This document shows positions 10,667-20,738 of a DNA stretch of 64,000 bases, piece after piece (position 1 is the stretch's first letter; each line of letters opens with the position of its first letter). Source of the DNA: Kosakonia radicincitans DSM 16656 (GTDB lineage Bacteria > Pseudomonadota > Gammaproteobacteria > Enterobacterales > Enterobacteriaceae); the NCBI RefSeq assembly GCF_000280495.2, contig NZ_CP018016.1, positions 558,001 to 622,000 of the forward strand, written 5' to 3'. Made by a program: the position numbers and the translations under genes. The notes under the pieces are model-generated. The model saw only the letters and a list, made by a program, of their open reading frames with translations. It made no database searches and had not been told where the DNA came from.

Positions 10667-11545
10667 TTAAAGTTCTAACTGCAAGCCGGGCAGCCTGCGC
10701 CAGTAGCCATTACAGTCGCTGTGAGCGGCGAGCGGCAGCGGCGCGTTGCCCGTTTCATTCGCTTTAAACGCGTCGAGCATGGCGAACGTTTCCGGTCCCA
10801 TCGGCGACAGACGCACGATATCGACAACATCTTTCATCGAAACCAGTTCATTGCCGAGGTTATAGACATAGCCGCTCATCGTCTGGATGCCATTGAGAAC
10901 AAATACTTGCTGGTTCTCCTGCGACACCATGCCGCGCCCGTTCGGGTATTTAATGCAGCAGGTTTCGCACTCATCTTTTGGTCTGTCTTCCGAGCGAGCG
11001 GTAAAGCAGCGGGCGGAATACGCCAGCGGCAGGTGGCCGTAGCTCAACACTTCTACCTCAAACTGCCGACGAATGCCCAGCGTTTCACACTGTTCGAGCA
11101 GATTGACCAGCCAGTCCCGGGAAAGCTCGACCGGCATACACCAGCGCACCATGCCTTGCTTGAGCAGCAGACGCAGCGTCACGGCGTTATAGCAGTTAAG
11201 GGCATGCCCGGCGACGAACGGCAGTTTACGGTCGGCGCACATGTTCACTACGCCCAGATCGCTGGCTTCCAGCAGAAATTCGCCGTTATCAACATAGCGC
11301 TTCAGTTCATTTAATTCTGAAGAGGCTTGCACCAGCGCCAGCGTGGAGAGCACCACCTGTTTGCCGCTACTGGCGAGCGCTTTTGCCATATCCAGCCAGT
11401 CGCCCACTTTGGTCGCGCGACGCTTGCTGCACACCGCCTCGCCAAGATAAATCACATCAGCGCTGCTGGTAGCCGCCTGGCGGTAAAAATCTTCCAGCGT
11501 CTCTTTTGGCCAGTAATAAAGGACCGGCCCTAATGAATATTTCAT
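10667..11545 (-). CDS. ubiV: UbiV, O2-independent ubiquinone hydroxylation subunit
   Basis: UbiV (292 residues; former YhbV) is a U32 peptidase-family protein that forms a heterodimer with UbiU and hydroxylates the ubiquinone ring without oxygen, using prephenate as hydroxyl donor. The four cysteines that hold the [4Fe-4S] cluster are present: C39 (GEAVCS), C180 (ARCF), C193 and C197 (DECETCCIKYPNG). It lies 7 bases after ubiU and is surely co-transcribed with it. Confidence 0.96.
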   Translation of the reverse strand: MKYSLGPVLYYWPKETLEDFYRQAATSSADVIYLGEAVCSKRRATKVGDWLDMAKALASSGKQVVLSTLALVQASSELNELKRYVDNGEFLLEASDLGVVNMCADRKLPFVAGHALNCYNAVTLRLLLKQGMVRWCMPVELSRDWLVNLLEQCETLGIRRQFEVEVLSYGHLPLAYSARCFTARSEDRPKDECETCCIKYPNGRGMVSQENQQVFVLNGIQTMSGYVYNLGNELVSMKDVVDIVRLSPMGPETFAMLDAFKANETGNAPLPLAAHSDCNGYWRRLPGLQLEL

Positions 11546-11552
11546 TGTCTAC

Positions 11553-12548
11553 CTACTGCCATTTACGGTGATATGCGCCGAGCGTGGTTTGTGTGCCTTC
11601 CGACATGGCTCCTAACGTCTCCATCCATGCGGATTGCGGGACAAAGTCCTGCGGCGCGGCTATGCAACGATCAATAGCCTGACGCCACACCTTCGCCACC
11701 TGGCTGACGTACGCCGGGCTGCGCTGGCGGCCTTCGATTTTTACCGAGGCGATATTTGCTGCCAACAATTCCGGCAACAGCTCCAGCGTATTCAGGCTGG
11801 TAGGCTCTTCCAGCGCATGATAACGCTCGCCATCCACCAGATAACGCCCTTTGCACAGCGTGGGATAACCTGCGTTTTCACCCTCCTGATAGCGATCGAT
11901 CAGCACGTCATTCAGACGAGATTCCAGCCCTTGCGGCGTTTGCTGCCAGCGGACAAAACGCGCGGGCGAACAGGCGCCAACGGTATTGGGCGATTCGCCG
12001 GTGAGATAGGAGGAGAGGTAGCAACGGCCTTCGGCCATAATGCACAGGCTGCCGAAAGCGAAGACCTCCAGCGGAACGGGCGTTACGCGCGCCAGTTGTT
12101 TCACCTGATGAATGGATAAAACGCGCGGCAGTACCACACGTGCGACATCAAAGTGACGATGATAAAAGCGAATTGCTTCTTCGTTAGTGGCGGAGGCCTG
12201 CACGGAGACATGACGCTCAATATGCGGATAACGCTCGGCGGCGTATTCCAGCATCGCCAGATCGGCGAGGATCAGCGCATCGGCACCAATCTGTGCGGCC
12301 ATATCCACGGCCCGCTCCCAGCGCTGGTAACCATCCGGGTGCGCAAAAGTATTAATGGCGATATGCAGTTTGCGGCGGTGCTGATGAACAAAACTCACCG
12401 CCTCCTGGAGTTTTTTCTCCGTAAAGTTGAGTCCGGCGAAATGGCGGGCGTTCGTATCATCTTTCAGGCCGATATAAACCGCATCGGCACCGTTTTCGAT
12501 AGCCGCCTTCAATGCCGGAAGGTTTCCGGCAGGGCAGAGCAACTCCAT
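11553..12548 (-). CDS. ubiU: UbiU, O2-independent ubiquinone hydroxylation subunit
   Basis: The 331-residue product (former YhbU) is the partner of UbiV. The ATG at 12548 is chosen because it gives the conserved MELLCPAGNLPALKAAIENG terminus and the exact E. coli length; an upstream in-frame ATG adds 19 unrelated residues. Cluster cysteines C169, C176 and C193 are visible (GSLCIMAEGRCYLSS, GACSPARF), with the fourth further on. The ubiUV pair is read away from ubiT, so one 240-base region controls the whole anaerobic ubiquinone module. Confidence 0.96.
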   Translation of the reverse strand: MELLCPAGNLPALKAAIENGADAVYIGLKDDTNARHFAGLNFTEKKLQEAVSFVHQHRRKLHIAINTFAHPDGYQRWERAVDMAAQIGADALILADLAMLEYAAERYPHIERHVSVQASATNEEAIRFYHRHFDVARVVLPRVLSIHQVKQLARVTPVPLEVFAFGSLCIMAEGRCYLSSYLTGESPNTVGACSPARFVRWQQTPQGLESRLNDVLIDRYQEGENAGYPTLCKGRYLVDGERYHALEEPTSLNTLELLPELLAANIASVKIEGRQRSPAYVSQVAKVWRQAIDRCIAAPQDFVPQSAWMETLGAMSEGTQTTLGAYHRKWQ

Positions 12549-12788
12549 AGTGTATCCTGCAATCAGCGGGCCAGATGGCCCGGACGTACCCCGCAGGGTC
12601 GCCAAATTGTTAACGAACTGGGATTTTAGTTAACCTGCTGGCGACAATTTTTGATTTGAGGCAGTTAAATGCGTATTGATGGAGCCATAACCGCCGTCTA
12701 TTTATTGCCTGATTGTTGATTTGCGCCGCTATACCATTACGGGAATGTGGCAAAATAGCCGCAATTATCATTTCTGGGAGTTAAGCCC

Positions 12789-13313
12789 GTGTTGGATTCA
12801 TTGCGCTCACGTCTTGTTCACTTCGGCCCGGCATTACTAAGTGTTCCGGTTAAGCTCACACCTTTCGCCATCAAGCGTCAGGTGCTGGAGCAGGTGCTGC
12901 GATGGCAATTCCAGCAGGCGCTGGCGGACGGAGAGCTTGAGTTTCTCGAAGGGCGCTGGTTAAGTATTCAGGTACGGGATATCGGCCTGACGTGGTATAC
13001 CTCTGTTGAGAATGGTCAGTTGATTGTTCGTGAGTCAGCTGATGCTGATGTCAGCTTCAGTGCGGACGCCAGCGATTTGCTAATGATTGCCGCGCGCAAG
13101 CAGGATCCGGACACGCTCTTTTTCCAGCGTCGGCTGGCGATTGAAGGCGATACGGAGCTTGGGCTGTACGTAAAAAATCTGATGGACGCCATTGAACTGG
13201 AGCAGATGCCAAAACCCCTGCGGGTGATGCTGCTGCAACTGGCGGATTTTGTTGAGGCCGGCCTGCAAGCGCCGCCCGCAACGACACAACCTTCTATAGG
13301 TGAGCCATGCTGA
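12789..13313 (+). CDS. ubiT: UbiT, SCP2-domain accessory factor of anaerobic ubiquinone synthesis
   Basis: The 174-residue product (former YhbT) is an SCP2 sterol-carrier-fold lipid-binding protein required with UbiUV for ubiquinone synthesis without oxygen. It is the anaerobic counterpart of UbiJ. The start is GTG at 12789 (MLDSLRSRLVHFGPALLSVP), matching E. coli in length, with SD GGGAG upstream. The SCP2 fold covers about residues 30-135. It overlaps yhbS by 7 bases. In E. coli the divergent ubiUV/ubiT region responds to Fnr; no convincing Fnr box was seen here by eye. Confidence 0.95.
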   Translation: MLDSLRSRLVHFGPALLSVPVKLTPFAIKRQVLEQVLRWQFQQALADGELEFLEGRWLSIQVRDIGLTWYTSVENGQLIVRESADADVSFSADASDLLMIAARKQDPDTLFFQRRLAIEGDTELGLYVKNLMDAIELEQMPKPLRVMLLQLADFVEAGLQAPPATTQPSIGEPC

Positions 13314-13810
13314 TTAGAGTTGAAATTCCCATTGATGCACCCGGTATCGACGCGTTATTGCGTCGTAGTTTTGGTGGTGAAGGCGAAGCCACGCTGGTGC
13401 ACAATCTGCGTGAGGATGGTTTGATCACGCTGGGATTTGTCGCAACCGATGATGAAGGTCAGGTTGTGGGCTATGTGGCCTTTAGCCCGGTTACGGTTGC
13501 CGGTGAAGAGCTGCAATGGGTTGGGCTTGCGCCGCTGGCAGTCGATGAGCAGTATCGCGGCCAGGGCATTGCGCGCCAGCTTGTCTATGAAGGGCTGGAT
13601 TCGCTGAATGAGTTTGGTTATGCCGCAGTCGTCACGTTGGGCGATCCGGCGTTCTATAGCCGTCTGGGGTTTAAAAATGCCTCGCAGTACGATCTGCGTT
13701 GCCGCTGGCCGCAAACGGATGAGGCGTTTTTAGTTCACCCTCTTGCTGATGATGCGCTGAATGGCGTCAGTGGGCTGGTGGAATACAGCGATCACTTCAA
13801 TCGCCTTTAA
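13307..13810 (+). CDS. yhbS: GNAT-family N-acetyltransferase YhbS
   Basis: A 167-residue GNAT enzyme. The acetyl-CoA binding motif A is visible as [17 protein letters not shown] (about residues 84-100), preceded by the beta4 strand [10 protein letters not shown]. It matches YhbS of E. coli in length and position. The acceptor substrate is not firmly known. Its ATG lies inside the end of ubiT, so the two are translationally coupled. Confidence 0.93.
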   Translation: MLIRVEIPIDAPGIDALLRRSFGGEGEATLVHNLREDGLITLGFVATDDEGQVVGYVAFSPVTVAGEELQWVGLAPLAVDEQYRGQGIARQLVYEGLDSLNEFGYAAVVTLGDPAFYSRLGFKNASQYDLRCRWPQTDEAFLVHPLADDALNGVSGLVEYSDHFNRL

Positions 13811-14099
13811 CGACGGTTGCTTGCAGGCTTTCCCGTAGCGCCTCGAACGTGCCATCTCCGGCGACGAGGCGCTCTTTCTGGCGTTTGGTTAACTGCTTGA
13901 TGCGATACTCCAGCCGTAACGCCAGCGATCTTTCTCCTACCTGAGCTGAAAAAACCAGCGCCAGTGCGCCTTTTCCCCGCAGCGCTTTTGCCCCTTTCCC
14001 GTTTTGATGCTGCGTAAAGCGACGCGCCACATCGGTGGTAATGCCGGTATACAGCATGTTGTCGGCGGTGCGGATAAGATAAAGAAACCAGAGCGTCAT
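13797..14099 (-). CDS. yhbQ: GIY-YIG endonuclease-like protein YhbQ
   Basis: A 100-residue single-domain GIY-YIG protein: [20 protein letters not shown] gives the YLI...YTG core, and R26/R27 plus the downstream glutamate are in the family positions. The frame stays open far upstream, but the ATG at 14099 gives the E. coli length and the conserved [13 protein letters not shown] start. E. coli YhbQ has been reported to be a DNA endonuclease. It overlaps the end of yhbS by 14 bases and is read away from yhbP. Confidence 0.92.
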   Translation of the reverse strand: MTLWFLYLIRTADNMLYTGITTDVARRFTQHQNGKGAKALRGKGALALVFSAQVGERSLALRLEYRIKQLTKRQKERLVAGDGTFEALRESLQATVVKGD

Positions 14100-14153
14100 G
14101 GCATTATTCATTGTGTTAATGTGAACGAAAAAATAACACGAGGAAGAGAAAAA

Positions 14154-14591
14154 ATGGAGACGCTTGCAGCCATTAACCGCTGGCTGGCGAAACAGCATGT
14201 TGTCAGTTGGTGCGTGGCGAACCGGGGCGAATTGTGGTGTGCTAATGCGTTTTACGTTTACGATGCGCAGAAAGTGGCGTTTTATATCCTCAGTGAAGAT
14301 CATACGCGCCACTCGCAGATGACAGGGCTTCAGGCGAAGGTGGCGGGAACCGTCAACGGCCAGCCGAAAACCGTAGCGCTGATTCGCGGCGTGCAATTTA
14401 CCGGCGAGATCCGTCGTCTGGAAGGGGAGGAAAGCGAGGTGCCGCGTGCGCAGTACAACCGTCGCTTTCCTGTTGCGCGCATGTTGTCAGCCCCTATGTG
14501 GGAGATTCGCCTTCACGAATTGAAATTCACTGACAACACGCTGGGTTTTGGTAAAAAATTACACTGGATCCGCGACTCAGGCACCCAGTAA
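14154..14591 (+). CDS. yhbP: YhbP/HutZ-like flavin-fold protein
   Basis: A 145-residue protein of the YhbP family (pyridoxamine-5'-phosphate oxidase-like split barrel). The ATG at 14154 ([19 protein letters not shown]) is chosen because it follows SD GAGGAAGAG and equals E. coli YhbP; a longer in-frame opening upstream lies over yhbQ. The function is unknown. Its 3' end overlaps yhbO (convergent) by 15 bases. Confidence 0.93.
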   Translation: METLAAINRWLAKQHVVSWCVANRGELWCANAFYVYDAQKVAFYILSEDHTRHSQMTGLQAKVAGTVNGQPKTVALIRGVQFTGEIRRLEGEESEVPRAQYNRRFPVARMLSAPMWEIRLHELKFTDNTLGFGKKLHWIRDSGTQ

Positions 14592-15095
14592 ACGCAATGC
14601 CTCGCGGTTAAACGCAGGCAAATCTTCGGGGGTGCGGCTGGTCACCAGTTGATCCTTATCGATCACCACTTCCTGGTCATAGAACTCACCCCCGGCGTTT
14701 TTCACATCGACGACAATAGGTTTCACCGCTGTCAGCTTGCGTCCGCGGATGGCGTCCGCGCTGATCAGCAACTGCGGGCCGTGACAAATGGCGAAGACGG
14801 GTTTACCGCTGCTGATAAAATCGCGGGTGAAGGTAACAAACCGGTCGTCGCCGCGCAAATGATCGGGTGAGTGGCCGCCCGGTAGCAGCAGGGCGTCAAA
14901 ATCCGCTGGCCGCACCTCATCAATGGCTTTATCAATCACCACTTCAGCTTCGCCTTGTTTGCCGTGGATGGTTTTCCCCGCCTGTTTCTCTATAGTGATC
15001 ACCTCATGGCCGGCCTGACGAAATTCCTGTGCCGGAGAGGTGAATTCTGAATCTTCAAACTCGTCGGTGATCAAGACTGCAATTTTCTTGCTCAT
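14577..15095 (-). CDS. yhbO: DJ-1/PfpI family protein YhbO
   Basis: The 172-residue product equals E. coli YhbO, a DJ-1/PfpI/YajL-fold protein linked to stress survival and reported to repair glycated proteins and nucleotides or to act as a glyoxalase. The nucleophile elbow AICHGPQ puts the cysteine at residue 104 and histidine at 105; the acidic partner lies in the N-terminal DEFEDSE. Cytoplasmic. It is read towards yhbP. Confidence 0.95.
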   Translation of the reverse strand: MSKKIAVLITDEFEDSEFTSPAQEFRQAGHEVITIEKQAGKTIHGKQGEAEVVIDKAIDEVRPADFDALLLPGGHSPDHLRGDDRFVTFTRDFISSGKPVFAICHGPQLLISADAIRGRKLTAVKPIVVDVKNAGGEFYDQEVVIDKDQLVTSRTPEDLPAFNREALRLLGA

Positions 15096-15216
15096 AATTC
15101 CTCCGTTGTTTTGGCTTCAGCGCTCGTTGTTATCCATACTGATAACCCATCAGACTACTAAGCCTGGTTTAGCTGGCGGGTATTGCAAGACAGATTCATC
15201 TGCAAAAGGAGAGTAA

Positions 15217-15870
15217 ATGCCACGCGTAATGATCACTGGTGCAACGGGTCTGGTTGGCGGACACCTGCTGCGATTACTGAGTAACGATGCGCGAGTCGGT
15301 ACTCTTGTTGCGCCAACTCGCCGCCCATTATTGGGCTTCTCCGACGTGGAGAACCCGCACGATCCGCAGTTAAGCGATGCGCTGGCGCAGGTAACAGGAG
15401 CGGTGGATACGGTTTTTTGCTGCCTTGGTAGCACGCGGCGTGAAGCAGGAAGTGAAGAGGCATTCATACATGCGGACTATACGCTGGTGGTCGATACGGC
15501 ATTAACCGGGTTGCGGCTTGGCGCCCGGCAGATGCTGGTGGTCAGCTCGATGGGCGCAAACGCGCGTTCACCATTTTTCTATAACCGGGTAAAAGGCGAG
15601 ATGGAAAAAGCGCTCATCGCGCAGGAGTGGCCCCGGCTGGTTATTGCCCGTCCGTCGATGCTGCTGGGGGAGCGCGAAAAGCAGCGCTTCAGTGAATCTC
15701 TGCTAGCACCGCTGTTTCGTCTGCTGCCGGGCAACTGGAAGTCGATCCGCGCGCAGGATGTCGCCCGCGCGCTGCTGACATTGTCCTTCACGCCCGCGGA
15801 AAATCGCGTCGAGGTCGTCTCCTCTGCGCAGTTACGCGCGATTGCTGCAGGCTCGCAATTGGCAAAATAG
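15217..15870 (+). CDS. yraR: NAD(P)-binding Rossmann-fold protein YraR
   Basis: A 217-residue atypical short-chain dehydrogenase/NmrA-like protein. [15 protein letters not shown] (8-22) is the dinucleotide-binding loop, and [12 protein letters not shown] (about residues 125-136) carries the YxxxK pair. The substrate is unknown. SD AGGAG precedes the ATG. It ends 52 bases before yraQ, likely in one transcript. Confidence 0.92.
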   Translation: MPRVMITGATGLVGGHLLRLLSNDARVGTLVAPTRRPLLGFSDVENPHDPQLSDALAQVTGAVDTVFCCLGSTRREAGSEEAFIHADYTLVVDTALTGLRLGARQMLVVSSMGANARSPFFYNRVKGEMEKALIAQEWPRLVIARPSMLLGEREKQRFSESLLAPLFRLLPGNWKSIRAQDVARALLTLSFTPAENRVEVVSSAQLRAIAAGSQLAK

Positions 15871-15922
15871 TTTTCCCGGCGTACTATTCCCCGGCTTATC
15901 ACCTATTTCCCCGGGGAATGTT

Positions 15923-16960
15923 ATGACTGGTCAGTCTTCACCTCAGGCGGCAACACCCATTCAGTGGTGGAAACCCGCGCTATTCTTTCTTGTGGTTATC
16001 GTTGGTCTTTGGTACGTGAAATGGCAGCCTTATTACGGTAAAGCCTTCACTGCTGCCGAGACGCACAGCATTGGTAAATCTATTCTTGCTCAGGCCGATT
16101 CCAGCCCGATTCAGGCGGCGTGGGATTATGCGCTGGTCTATTTTCTTGCCGTCTGGAAAGCGGCCGTACTGGGCGTAGTGCTGGGCTCGTTGATTCAGGT
16201 TTTGATTCCGCGCGACTGGTTACTGCGCACGCTGGGGCAAAAACGCTTTAGCGGCACGCTGTTTGGTACGCTGTTCTCTCTGCCTGGCATGATGTGCACC
16301 TGCTGTGCCGCGCCGGTGGCGGCGGGCATGCGCCGTCAGCGCGTCTCAATGGGCGGCGCACTGGCATTCTGGATGGGCAACCCGCTGCTTAACCCGGCTA
16401 CGCTGGTGTTTATGGGCTTTGTTCTTGGCTGGCATTTTGCCGCAATCCGTCTGGTTGCAGGTCTGGTGACGGTGCTGGGCGTTGCGATGCTGGTACAGGC
16501 GCTGGTCAAAGAGGGCCAGCAGCAGGCTGAAGCGGTGGATATTACGCTTACGGAGCCGCAGGGCAGCTTTATGGCGCGCTGGGGCAAAGCCTTATGGCAA
16601 CTCTTCTGGAGCACCATTCCGGTCTATATTCTCGCTGTTCTGGTGCTGGGTGCGGCGCGTGTCTGGTTATTCCCGCATGCGGATGGCGCGATCGATAACA
16701 CGCTGTTGTGGGTGATTGCGATGGCGATTGCCGGTTGCCTGTTTGTGATCCCGACGGCAGCCGAGATCCCGATTGTGCAGACCATGATGTTGGCGGGTAT
16801 GGGAATGGCGCCTGCGCTGGCGCTGTTGATCACGCTACCGGCGGTAAGCCTGCCGTCGCTGATCATGCTGCGTAAATCGTTTCCATTAAAAGCGTTGTGG
16901 CTGACCGGCGGGCTGGTGGCGCTGTGCGGGGCGGTCACTGGCGCTATTGCGTTGTTCTGA
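15923..16960 (+). CDS. yraQ: Membrane permease of the DUF318 family, YraQ
   Basis: The 345-residue product matches E. coli YraQ (MTGQSSPQAATPIQWWKPAL). It is a polytopic inner-membrane protein of the permease-like DUF318 family. A conserved cysteine-rich motif MMCTCCAAPVAAGMRR sits in a membrane loop, followed by GNPLLNPATLVFMGFVLGW; a second pseudo-repeat (TAAEIPIVQTMM) comes later. Related proteins have been linked to metal or arsenic handling, but the substrate of YraQ is not known. The ATG at 15923 is chosen by homology; earlier in-frame codons lie in yraR. Confidence 0.93.
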   Translation: MTGQSSPQAATPIQWWKPALFFLVVIVGLWYVKWQPYYGKAFTAAETHSIGKSILAQADSSPIQAAWDYALVYFLAVWKAAVLGVVLGSLIQVLIPRDWLLRTLGQKRFSGTLFGTLFSLPGMMCTCCAAPVAAGMRRQRVSMGGALAFWMGNPLLNPATLVFMGFVLGWHFAAIRLVAGLVTVLGVAMLVQALVKEGQQQAEAVDITLTEPQGSFMARWGKALWQLFWSTIPVYILAVLVLGAARVWLFPHADGAIDNTLLWVIAMAIAGCLFVIPTAAEIPIVQTMMLAGMGMAPALALLITLPAVSLPSLIMLRKSFPLKALWLTGGLVALCGAVTGAIALF

Positions 16961-16973
16961 GTTTTGACAGAGT

Positions 16974-17007
16974 AAAAAAAGCCCGGCGAATTTGCCGGGC
17001 TTTTTTG
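16974..17007. terminator. Bidirectional terminator between yraQ and dolP
   Basis: AAAAAAAGCCCGGC, loop GAATTT, GCCGGGCTTTTTT: symmetric A and T runs allow termination of both convergent genes. Confidence 0.92.
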
Positions 17008-17583
17008 TTATTTCAGCAGGGTAAATGCCGTAGTTACGTGTTTCACACCGCTGACGCGGCTGGCGATATCTGCCGCTGCCTGGCCTTCACGCTGGGTGAC
17101 CAGACCCATCAGGAACACTTCGCCATTTTCGGTGGTCACTTTCACGTTAGAGGATTTCACCTGATCGCTGCCCAATAGTTGCGAGCGGACTTTAGTGGTT
17201 ATCCAGGTATCTGAAGACGCCGTACCGAGGCCGATCGGCTGACCCTGGCGAATTTCGTTGAATACTTCGGTTGCACCCTCAACGCCCACGGCAATCTGTT
17301 TCGCTCTGGAAGAGAGTTCGGTATTCGGGGCCTGCCCGGTCAGCAGAACTTTCCCCTGATACGCGGTAACGTTGACACGCGCTTCTTTTTTAAGCTGCTC
17401 ATCTTTGGACAACGCGCTGTTGACGCGCAGTTCCAGCGTGCTGTCATCCACCTGGGTGCCAACGGTTCGCGGATCCGTCGCGGCTTTAGTGCCAACGGCG
17501 GCAGAACCGACCACGACTGCGCCAACACAACCTTGTAACAGCAGCGCGGAAATAAGGACTGCGAGGGGCGTGAATGCCTTCAT
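17008..17583 (-). CDS. dolP: Outer-membrane lipoprotein DolP with two BON domains
   Basis: The 191-residue product (former YraP) starts MKAFTPLAVLISALLLQGC, with lipobox LQGC and lipidated cysteine 19. Two BON domains follow (about 46-115 and 124-191), the second binding anionic lipid. DolP concentrates at the division site, supports BAM function and outer-membrane integrity, and belongs to the sigma-E regulon in E. coli. SD AAGGAGT precedes the ATG. It begins 9 bases after diaA ends. Confidence 0.96.
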   Translation of the reverse strand: MKAFTPLAVLISALLLQGCVGAVVVGSAAVGTKAATDPRTVGTQVDDSTLELRVNSALSKDEQLKKEARVNVTAYQGKVLLTGQAPNTELSSRAKQIAVGVEGATEVFNEIRQGQPIGLGTASSDTWITTKVRSQLLGSDQVKSSNVKVTTENGEVFLMGLVTQREGQAAADIASRVSGVKHVTTAFTLLK

Positions 17584-17592
17584 GTGTACTCC

Positions 17593-18183
17593 TTAATCAT
17601 CCTGGTGAGGAAAAAGCGTGTTATCAATCAGATCGCATAAGCAATTCACTGTCAGCATGTGCATTTCCTGGATGCGCGCGCTGCGATGGGAAGGAATACG
17701 GATTTCGACATCCTGCGGCCCCAGCAGACCCGCCAGCTCGCCACCGTCGTAGCCGGTCAGCGCTATGATGGACATATCACGCGTTACCGCTGCTTCCACG
17801 GCTTTAACGATATCGCGGCTGTTGCCGCGCGTGGAGATGGCCAGCAGGATATCCCCGCTGTGGCCGAGCGCGCGAACCTGCTTGGCGTAAATCTCATCAT
17901 GCAGACGATCATTTGCTATCGCGGTTAAGACCACATTATCGGTATTAAGTGCAATGGCAGGTAAACTGGGACGTTCTGTTTCAAAACGGTTGATCATGCT
18001 GGCAGCAAAATGCTGTGCATTGGCGGCAGAAGTGCCGTTGCCACAACAGAGGATTTTGTTGCCGTTAAGCAGGGAGTGAACCATCGTCATGGCTGCGCGG
18101 GAAATGGCATCAGGCAACGCTTCCGCCGCCGCAATTTGGGTTTGAATGCTTTCCGTAAAGCAGTCTTTAATTCGTTCGAGCAC
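17593..18183 (-). CDS. diaA: DnaA initiator-associating protein DiaA
   Basis: The 196-residue product is a SIS-domain protein that tetramerises, binds DnaA and promotes timely initiation at oriC. The SIS phosphosugar-site motif [16 protein letters not shown] is at about residues 49-64. GTG at 18183 is chosen as start because it gives the [20 protein letters not shown] terminus and the exact E. coli length of 196; longer starts would run into yraN. Near-identical to E. coli DiaA. Confidence 0.95.
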   Translation of the reverse strand: MLERIKDCFTESIQTQIAAAEALPDAISRAAMTMVHSLLNGNKILCCGNGTSAANAQHFAASMINRFETERPSLPAIALNTDNVVLTAIANDRLHDEIYAKQVRALGHSGDILLAISTRGNSRDIVKAVEAAVTRDMSIIALTGYDGGELAGLLGPQDVEIRIPSHRSARIQEMHMLTVNCLCDLIDNTLFPHQDD

Positions 18184-18205
18184 AGTAATCCCTATCATTT
18201 TGCAA

Positions 18206-18601
18206 TTATGAGTGGTCGTTAAAGGCGTTTTGTATCCACTCAACGTCATTTTCGGTGCAGGCTACCACATCAAACCGGCAATCCACAGTATCAAAACTCC
18301 CATTGTGCCGGGCGAGCCACAAACGGGCTGCTTGCAGGAGCCTGACCTGTTTCGCGCGTGTGACACTGCTCGCAGCGCCGCCAAAACGTGACGATCTGCG
18401 ATAGCGCACTTCAATAAAGACGGTGGTAGTTTTGTGCCGCATTATCAGATCTATTTCGCCGCCGCGCTCGCGCACATTGGCGGCTAAAAAATGCAGTCCT
18501 TTGCTTTCCAGCCAGCGACGCGCTTTGGCTTCCCACACGTCGCCGGTCTGTTTACGGGTTAACTGGCCGGGACGATTTGTCCCTGCTGGTATTTGAGCCA
18601 T
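18206..18601 (-). CDS. yraN: UPF0102 family protein YraN
   Basis: A 131-residue protein of the UPF0102 family, which has the restriction-endonuclease-like fold. The core motif [11 protein letters not shown]...[10 protein letters not shown] resembles the catalytic D-(E)xK arrangement, so a nuclease role in recombination or repair is suspected but not shown. The ATG at 18601 gives the E. coli length. The first 43 bases overlap the end of lpoA. Confidence 0.93.
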   Translation of the reverse strand: MAQIPAGTNRPGQLTRKQTGDVWEAKARRWLESKGLHFLAANVRERGGEIDLIMRHKTTTVFIEVRYRRSSRFGGAASSVTRAKQVRLLQAARLWLARHNGSFDTVDCRFDVVACTENDVEWIQNAFNDHS

Positions 18602-20676
18602 GACAACTTCCTGTTGATCACGCAATCCTGGGTGGCGGTTAAATCACCGGTATTTCCGTTCAGTTCAAACCCCGGAACCTGGCGCATCTGCGAGAAGTTA
18701 TTCGCCAGCGACCAGGCATCCGCGCCCATGGCATACAGGCGCGCCAGTGAGTAGTCATTGTTAACGCTTTTCAGCGCCTGCTGCATTAACGATGGGTTCG
18801 CGCCTGCCAGCATCGGGATTTCGTTAAATTGCAGGCCTTCCATCTCCAGACGGAAATCCGGGCCTGCGCCGCCCTGCGCGCTGCGCGAGCTGGCATAGAG
18901 CATCACGTTGCTCTGGCTGCCGGTGCGCAGGGTAATCATCGGTTTAATCAGCGCGATCTCATCCTGCGTCGCCACGATATAAACCGAATCCACGCTGCCG
19001 CTGCCGCTGATTTGCGCGTCGGTCGGCGGAGCCGGAATGTTCAGACCGCCAATAGTCACGCCCTGCTGCTGCGGCAGGCTGGCAACCACCGGGCTGCCGG
19101 TCATAGCAATACCGGAACCGCCATTCAGGCCCATCCGCAGTTCGGCGGTGGAACCAAATTTCTGCTCCAGCACCACGCCGCCGCCGAGTTTCAGCCACTC
19201 TTCGGCAAAGGCTTTACTGATTCGTTCGCCCAGATTGCTACGCGGCACCAACAGTAGCGGCGCATGACGGCCCTGTTCATGGATGTGGCGCGCGGCATCG
19301 TGTGCTTCATCTTCCGGCGAGAGTGCGAAGTAGCAGATATTTGCACGGTTTTCGACGCTTTCCGGCTGGTTGAGCGCCAGCACGTTCAGCGTGGTGTGGC
19401 TGCGCATCAACTCTTCAACATTGTTTTTCAGCAGCGGGCCGACCACGATACTCGCGCCATCTTGCTGCACCTGATTGAGGATCTGATCCATCGGCTGCGC
19501 GCTGGTATCGTAAATTTTCAGTTCAGCGCCCGGGTTTGCTGGCGTACCGGCAACGGCTGGCGCGGCAACCGGCTGCGTCGCATTGGCATCGGCTGGTTGA
19601 GGCGGCGTTACCGCTGCGGGATCCTGCTCTGCTGTGGTGTTGGATTGCGTGTCTGTTTCGCTCTGCGCGGCGCTATCCGGTGCCTGCACCTGCTGTGCAT
19701 CCGGCGCAGCAGCGCTGGTTAAATCATTAACGCTGGTCTGCGATGGGCTAACCACCGCAGCATTGGCTGCCTGAGCCACCTGCTGCGGAACGGCCGGGCC
19801 GGAAACGGTGGAAACACCGTTTTTAGCGGCTTCAAACCCCTGCTGAATCGCCCGGCCAAAAACAGCGGCCTGGCCATTTAACGGCAGCAGCAGCGCGATT
19901 TTATTGGCTGATGCCGGTTTGAAGTTTTGCAGATTCGACAGTTGGGTCGGCAGCATTTTCGCCGCCGGGTTTTGCGGGTAGCGGGTCTGCCAGTCGGTGA
20001 TGCCCGCTTTCAGCATGTTGGGATCGTTGCGGTTATCAAACCAGACGCGTTGCAGATCGAGCCAGCCCTGCAGGGTGACTTCATCGGCGTTGATCACCAG
20101 CGCTCTGGCTTGATCCTGCGTCATCGAAGCCAGCGCCTGCCAGGTGGCATCGATGTTTTTCTGCTTCTCTTCGGGTTTCGTTAACAGTGGCTCCTGGGCA
20201 ATCAGCGCGCGCAGCAATGTCAGGGACGGCTTGCCTTGCGCGGCTTCAATCCCTAACTGCCAGTAACGCGCCTGCTGATTTTGCTCCAGATCGGCAGGAT
20301 CGATCTTACTCAGCAGCGCCTGTGCGCCGGCGAAATCTTTCTGCACCAGTTTCATTTCGGCGGCGAGCAGAGAATATTCTTTACGCTGATTGTCGTTCAG
20401 ATTCTGCGGTAGCTGGCTGAAGAGTTCGCTTGCCTGCTGGGTTTTACCCTCTTTAAGCAGTGCACGAATGGCGAGTAATTGCCAGTTGGTCTTGCTATCA
20501 TCTGTGCTTTGCTGCATCTGCTGCAGGTAATAGCCAGAATCGGCTTGCGCCGCGCCTTGCAGATGCGTGGTGCTCTGGTCTGTCGACTGGGTACCGCAGC
20601 CTGCAAACAGCAGGGCGGCCAGCACCACAGGCACGCAGCGCGTGGCTTTCGAACGTAGAAATCTTGACGGTAGCAT
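18559..20676 (-). CDS. lpoA: LpoA, outer-membrane lipoprotein activator of PBP1A
   Basis: A 705-residue lipoprotein. The N-terminus [14 protein letters not shown] leads to lipobox FAGC with the lipidated cysteine at residue 27. An N-terminal TPR-like helical domain (about 35-255) is followed by a periplasmic-binding-protein fold (about 260-705) that docks on PBP1A and stimulates its transpeptidase. The loop around residues 290-385 is a low-complexity Ala/Gln/Pro/Ser tract, longer than in E. coli (678 residues in total). The ATG at 20676 puts the signal at the terminus. It is divergent from rsmI over 62 bases. Confidence 0.96.
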   Translation of the reverse strand: MLPSRFLRSKATRCVPVVLAALLFAGCGTQSTDQSTTHLQGAAQADSGYYLQQMQQSTDDSKTNWQLLAIRALLKEGKTQQASELFSQLPQNLNDNQRKEYSLLAAEMKLVQKDFAGAQALLSKIDPADLEQNQQARYWQLGIEAAQGKPSLTLLRALIAQEPLLTKPEEKQKNIDATWQALASMTQDQARALVINADEVTLQGWLDLQRVWFDNRNDPNMLKAGITDWQTRYPQNPAAKMLPTQLSNLQNFKPASANKIALLLPLNGQAAVFGRAIQQGFEAAKNGVSTVSGPAVPQQVAQAANAAVVSPSQTSVNDLTSAAAPDAQQVQAPDSAAQSETDTQSNTTAEQDPAAVTPPQPADANATQPVAAPAVAGTPANPGAELKIYDTSAQPMDQILNQVQQDGASIVVGPLLKNNVEELMRSHTTLNVLALNQPESVENRANICYFALSPEDEAHDAARHIHEQGRHAPLLLVPRSNLGERISKAFAEEWLKLGGGVVLEQKFGSTAELRMGLNGGSGIAMTGSPVVASLPQQQGVTIGGLNIPAPPTDAQISGSGSVDSVYIVATQDEIALIKPMITLRTGSQSNVMLYASSRSAQGGAGPDFRLEMEGLQFNEIPMLAGANPSLMQQALKSVNNDYSLARLYAMGADAWSLANNFSQMRQVPGFELNGNTGDLTATQDCVINRKLSWLKYQQGQIVPAS

Positions 20677-20738
20677 ACTGTATCCAGTGATAATTTTTAC
20701 GCAATGCTCAATATTAAATCGGCAATACGGATGAAACA

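Noticed and set aside
12549..12788. Fnr box in the ubiU-ubiT gap
   Set aside because: TTGAT half-sites occur (for example in TTTTTGATTTGAGG), but no properly spaced TTGAT-N4-ATCAA was found by eye. A matrix scan would be needed.
13797..14396. A 199-residue version of YhbQ
   Set aside because: The frame is open upstream of 14099, but that part overlaps the divergent yhbP gene and has no likeness to the GIY-YIG family; the 100-residue form matches E. coli.
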